From contig NZ_CP107796.1 in the NCBI RefSeq assembly GCF_036345995.1, positions 8,494,001 through 8,558,000 on the forward strand: a DNA stretch of 64,000 bases, in the 5' to 3' direction. The number at the start of each line of letters is the position of its first letter. Position 1 is the first letter of the stretch. The stretch comes from Streptomyces sp. NBC_00557 (GTDB taxonomy: Bacteria; Actinomycetota; Actinomycetes; Streptomycetales; Streptomycetaceae). Positions 61,201 through 64,000 of this stretch are shown in pieces. Position numbers and translations under genes: made by a program. The notes under the pieces are model-generated. The model searched no databases and was not told where the DNA came from. It saw only the letters and a program-made list of their open reading frames with translations.

Positions 61201-64000
61201 CGGCATCGCAGAAGCCCACCAAGGGCGATGCCACCTGGAAGGGGCGGGCGAAGGGATACGGCAGCGATCAAGCCCCCAGCTGGCAGAAGGTGTCCACAAC
61301 CGGCTACGACACGCTCGGACGCCCCAAGACCGTCAAGGACACCAACGACCTCACCGTCTCCTCGGTGACCTACGTACCGTCGGATGTCGGCCCGCTGACA
61401 TCGACAACGGCCGCGGACGCCAAGACGTACAAGACCACCACCGTGCTCGACTTCGCGACCGGCGCGACGCTGAAAGTGACCGACGCCAATAACAAGGTCA
61501 CCGAGAGCGAGTACGACAGCCTCGGCCGCATCACCAAGCTCTGGCTGCCCAACCGCTCCAAAGCGCTGGGCAAGACCCCGAACTACGTCTACGACTATCA
61601 CGTCACCAGCGACGAGACGGGCATGTCCTGGGTGTCGACGGGCACCCTGAAGTACGACGGCTCGGGGTACAACACCAGCTACGAGTTCTACGACTCCCTG
61701 CTGCGCTCGCGTCAGGTTCAGACGCCGACCCCCCAGGGTGGCCGGCTCATCTCATTGACTCTCTACGACACGCGCGGCCTGGCGGTGAGCCAGGAGTCCG
61801 ACATCTGGGACAGCACTTCGCCGCCGAGCTCCCAGGCTGCGGAGATTTCCGGTGGCCAGGCGCCGATCCAGACGGACACGACGTACGACGGCGCCGGTCG
61901 GCCGAAGACGGCGGTGACGAAGGTCCATGGCGTCACACGCTGGACGACCGCCACCACCTACACCGGTGACACCGTCGCCACCACCGCCCCGAGCGGCGGG
62001 CAGGCGACCGCGGTGGTCACCAACGCACTCGGCCAGACCACCCAGCGCCGCGAGTATGCCGGTCCCACACCGACCGGCACCAACTTCACCACGACCGACT
62101 ACACCTATACCCCCGCCGGCCAGCCGGAGACGGTCACCGGCCCCGACAAGGCCAAATGGTCGTACACGTACGACCTGTTCGGTCGCCAGGTCACGGCCAC
62201 GGATCCCGACAAGGGCAAAACCGATACCGCGTACAACACCCTCGACCAGGTCATCAGCACCACCCCGAACGACGACCCGTCGAAGAAACTGCTGTACGCC
62301 TACGACGACCTCGGCCGTAAGACCGACATGTGGCAGGTCGACAAGACCGACGCCAACAAACTCGCCGCCTGGGGCTACGACCAACTCGCCAAGGGCCAGC
62401 AGGACACCGCCACCCGCTACGACGGCGGCGTGAGCGGCAAGGCCTACACCGAGAAGGTCACGTCGTACGACTCGATGTATCACGTGACCGGCAGCCAGCT
62501 GATCCTGCCCGACACCGAACCGCTGGTCTCCGGCGGCTACGTCGCCAAGACGCTCTCGTTCAGCACCGGCTACAACCTGGACGGCTCCATCAGCCAGTAC
62601 TCCACCCCGGCAGTGGGCGGTCTGGCAGCGGAGGGAGTCTCTTACACCTACAACGCGCTCGGAGGGCAGCTCACCGCCAAGGGCACCACAGGCTACCTGC
62701 AGGGCGCCGCCTTCTCCCCGCAGGGCGACCTGCGCCAGCTCACCCTGGGCATGGACGGTGCATCCTCCGCGAAGAAGGCTTACCTCACGTGGGACTACGA
62801 GGAGGGCACCCGCCGCCTCACCCGCGCCTACGTCACCGATGACGTGCACGGCTACATGCCGCAGGAGCTGAAGTTCACCCAGGACGACGCCGGCAACGTC
62901 ACCTCCATCTTCGACGGCGCCACCCAGGGCGGCGCGGCCAAGGCCGACTACCAGTGCTTCGCCTACGACGGCAACCGCCGCATCTCCGACGCCTGGACTC
63001 CCAAGACCGCAGACTGCTCGACCTCCAACCGCAGCATCGCCAACCTCGACGGAGCCGCCCCATACTGGACGTCGTACACGTACACCGACGCCGGCCAGCG
63101 CAAAACCGAAACTCAGCACACCACGTCCGGTGACAAGTCGACGACGTACACCTACGACGACACGACCGACAACAAACCCCACACACTGGACAAGACGACC
63201 GGTGCCCGCGCCGGTACCTACACCTACGACAGCAGCGGCAACACGACCTCACGCCCCGGCCCGACCGCCCAGCAGACCCTGGCCTGGAACACCGAAGGCG
63301 ACCTGACCAAGCTCACCGAAGGCACCAAGGAGACCAACTACCTCTACGACGCAAACGGCGACCTGCTCATCCGCCGCGCCAAGGGAGACGGTGAAACCGT
63401 CCTATACCTTGGCGCAGGCACAGAGCTGCACCTCACCGTCAAGGGCACCACGAAAACCGCCTCCGGCATGCGCTACTACACGGCGAACGGGCAGACCATC
63501 GCCGTCCGCACCGCAACGTCCGGTGTGTCGGGGACGAGACTCAACTTCCTCGCGGCCGACCAGCACGGCACGTCCAGCATCTCCCTGGACGCGACCACAT
63601 ACGCTGTCACCAAGCGCTACAGCACGCCCTTCGGTGCCCCACGCGGCACGAAACCGACGTCCTGGCCGGACGACAAGGCATTCCTGGGCAAGCCGGCCGA
63701 CGACGCGACCGGGCTGACCCACGTGGGTGCCCGCGAATACGACCCCACCGTCGGCCAGTTCATCAGCGTCGACCCCATCCTGAGCCTGGACCAGCATCAG
63801 TCACTCAACGGGTACAGCTACGCGGGCAACGCACCAGTCACCCAGTCCGACCCGACCGGCCTGTGCATGGCAGACGCGTGCGGCGTCGGCACGCCCAAGG
63901 GCGACGGCTCCGGCGACATCATCACCGACGCCCCGATCGACCCGCAGAACCCCAGCGCCGGCAGCTGCCACCACGGCCACTGCGGAAAGGTCGACTACAA
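58215..64000 (+). CDS. RHS/YD-repeat secreted toxin, 3' end outside window
   Basis: 1928 codons are visible and the frame is still open at the edge. Signal peptide: MNRFGIPRPTPARRHRDRKR then WSGRIAAMTGLALLPVLLAP to AFA. An N-terminal SpvB-like part (SSGSFTWSYPLRMPPAAAGP then QPDLSISYDSGSVDGQTANS) leads to many YD repeats such as YDSLGRITKLWLP, YDLFGRQVTATDPDKGKT and YDANGDLLIRRAKGDGETVL. Near the end is the RHS core: YSTPFGAPRGTKP, DDATGLTHVGAREYDPTVGQ, FISVDPILSLDQHQSLNGYS, YAGNAPVTQSDPTGL. The variable toxin tip follows outside the window. The ATG at 58215 has AGGAAG upstream. It is 139 bp after the LamG gene. Confidence 0.93.
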   Translation, partial: MNRFGIPRPTPARRHRDRKRWSGRIAAMTGLALLPVLLAPVAFAADTDPLGRPHLKSPQATKVSPFTALVNKKAAAEVRKADEADRTAAARARRDQQRKVTWPRAGKASLAIPAGGIAKAAPGSLPVTATASAKGNTPKSLTVEVLDQKTAAKLGVKGVVLKLAGPHSGGKARFSIDYSAFAAAYGGDWAGRLKLTRLPGCAAKDPATAKCRKRTDLATVNNRAEESISAPVTLASGGQPMLLAVAAGTKSGAGDYKATPLSASSTWEAGGSSGSFTWSYPLRMPPAAAGPQPDLSISYDSGSVDGQTANSNNQGSQIGTGFDLTSSFIERKYGSCDDDGQDGKYDLCWKYDNASLVLDGKATELVKDDTSGKWRLKDDDASTVIHSTGADNGDDDGEYWTVITGDGTKYVFGLNKLDGAGADDRTESVWTVPVFGDDEGEPGYSSGDSFTGRHKTQAWRWNLDYVEDTHGNAMSYWYTAEHNNYDMLGDDNTGTDYVRGGYLKEIRYGQRAGALFSASPAASDKVVFTYDERCLASGSGCDSLTKDTRDNWPDVPFDAICKDGDKCTGNVGPSFFTRKRMTAITTYAWNAAASTPAFEPVDVWSLKQLYLDPGDTGDSTDQSLWLDEIKHTGKRGTDLSLDPVKFSHVMLPNRVDGTADDILPLNKPRLKTVTSETGAQTIVTYMDADCTAGGTKPKLDENTKRCYPVYWSPNGEKDPILDWFQKYPVSSVSTTDPQGGSEAVQHSYQYTGGGAWHYDEDPLTPAKERTWSIWRGYQQVTHITGVSGHTQSKETTVYLRGMNGDRVLGSDGKTPDADQRKAVKISGIKADDITDSDQYAGFTRESVTYDGDTEVGGTVNDPWSKRTATQHKSYADTEAYYVRSAATHSRTNITSKLTPFDRVHTVKTTYDDYGMAETVEDEGDDSVTGDEKCTRTWYARNDDKGINTLVSRTRTIAKPCGTADSALDLPTDSKRAGDVVSDTATVYDDTSATTWTASQKPTKGDATWKGRAKGYGSDQAPSWQKVSTTGYDTLGRPKTVKDTNDLTVSSVTYVPSDVGPLTSTTAADAKTYKTTTVLDFATGATLKVTDANNKVTESEYDSLGRITKLWLPNRSKALGKTPNYVYDYHVTSDETGMSWVSTGTLKYDGSGYNTSYEFYDSLLRSRQVQTPTPQGGRLISLTLYDTRGLAVSQESDIWDSTSPPSSQAAEISGGQAPIQTDTTYDGAGRPKTAVTKVHGVTRWTTATTYTGDTVATTAPSGGQATAVVTNALGQTTQRREYAGPTPTGTNFTTTDYTYTPAGQPETVTGPDKAKWSYTYDLFGRQVTATDPDKGKTDTAYNTLDQVISTTPNDDPSKKLLYAYDDLGRKTDMWQVDKTDANKLAAWGYDQLAKGQQDTATRYDGGVSGKAYTEKVTSYDSMYHVTGSQLILPDTEPLVSGGYVAKTLSFSTGYNLDGSISQYSTPAVGGLAAEGVSYTYNALGGQLTAKGTTGYLQGAAFSPQGDLRQLTLGMDGASSAKKAYLTWDYEEGTRRLTRAYVTDDVHGYMPQELKFTQDDAGNVTSIFDGATQGGAAKADYQCFAYDGNRRISDAWTPKTADCSTSNRSIANLDGAAPYWTSYTYTDAGQRKTETQHTTSGDKSTTYTYDDTTDNKPHTLDKTTGARAGTYTYDSSGNTTSRPGPTAQQTLAWNTEGDLTKLTEGTKETNYLYDANGDLLIRRAKGDGETVLYLGAGTELHLTVKGTTKTASGMRYYTANGQTIAVRTATSGVSGTRLNFLAADQHGTSSISLDATTYAVTKRYSTPFGAPRGTKPTSWPDDKAFLGKPADDATGLTHVGAREYDPTVGQFISVDPILSLDQHQSLNGYSYAGNAPVTQSDPTGLCMADACGVGTPKGDGSGDIITDAPIDPQNPSAGSCHHGHCGKVDY

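Noticed and set aside
58383..61601. 1072-codon minus-strand frame opposite the RHS gene
   Set aside because: Antisense to a clear YD-repeat protein; no start, domain or codon evidence of its own.
1..64000. CRISPR array, rRNA or tRNA genes, replication origin
   Set aside because: None found on either strand when reading for regular spaced repeats, conserved rRNA segments, T-arm plus acceptor pairs or DnaA-box clusters.

Overview
The window has the very high GC content, third-position GC bias, GTG/TTG starts and gene families of a Streptomyces or close relative. These include PucR and TetR regulators, DUF6207, DUF4240, DUF6308, LamG/RHS secreted proteins and several actinobacterial IS families. 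Intact genes are mixed with many truncated, frameshifted or IS-disrupted ones, and no core housekeeping operon is present. This is typical of an accessory region such as a chromosome arm or a large genomic island.

Layout. 1-7.6 kb: transposase pieces (IS1380, IS5), a PAT-like acetyltransferase facing a broken LysR gene, a divergent pair of paralogous secreted proteins, and a HAD phosphatase. 7.8-10.7 kb: a PucR regulator next to a coupled carboxymuconolactone decarboxylase-like/SDR pair, probably a small catabolic unit. 11.1-12.5 kb: three overlapping genes built round a sigma-70 factor. 12.8-13.5 kb: two transposase halves in inverted order and a DUF4240 remnant. 14-21.5 kb: a TPR-like protein, a secreted alpha/beta hydrolase, a wall/membrane-anchored secreted protein, and a large secreted trypsin-like protease with FG-GAP-type repeats. 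21.9-24.8 kb: a membrane protein, then a membrane-anchored Mrr-type nuclease followed 4 nt later by a DUF6308 protein. 25-30 kb: a His/Gly-rich membrane peptide and two frameshifted lipoproteins, the second cut by an IS256 element that is itself interrupted by a complete ISL3 element with a perfect 8-bp target duplication. 30-38.6 kb: a secreted ricin-B lectin, two IS630 remnants bracketing a damaged NucA/NucB-type secreted nuclease and its partner gene, a TetR/DUF1772 divergent pair with visible operators, and a restriction-fold toxin with a candidate immunity gene. 39.1-43.6 kb: a PIN nuclease coupled to an OGG-fold protein, an RmlD-like reductase and a PD-(D/E)XK-like nuclease. 44.3-47.5 kb: a secreted FN3/NucA-NucB exotoxin coupled to a candidate immunity gene. 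48.6-50.2 kb: four copies of a hairpin-rich repeat of about 200 bp in two pairs, with a DinB gene between the pairs. 50.3-54 kb: a small membrane protein, a transposase fragment, a hypothetical protein and decayed SRAP genes. 54.3 kb to the end: a LamG exoprotein followed by a giant RHS/YD-repeat protein that runs off the window.

The main themes are secreted polymorphic toxins with adjacent putative immunity genes, and nuclease-centred two-gene modules. Two of these modules (22.8-24.1 kb and 39.1-40.9 kb) independently pair a nuclease with a helix-hairpin-helix glycosylase-like protein. They are the best candidates for an undescribed defence or DNA-repair system. The toxin/immunity pair at 44.3-47.5 kb and the sigma-factor triad at 11.1-12.5 kb come next. 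All calls are from reading the sequence; no database search was run.
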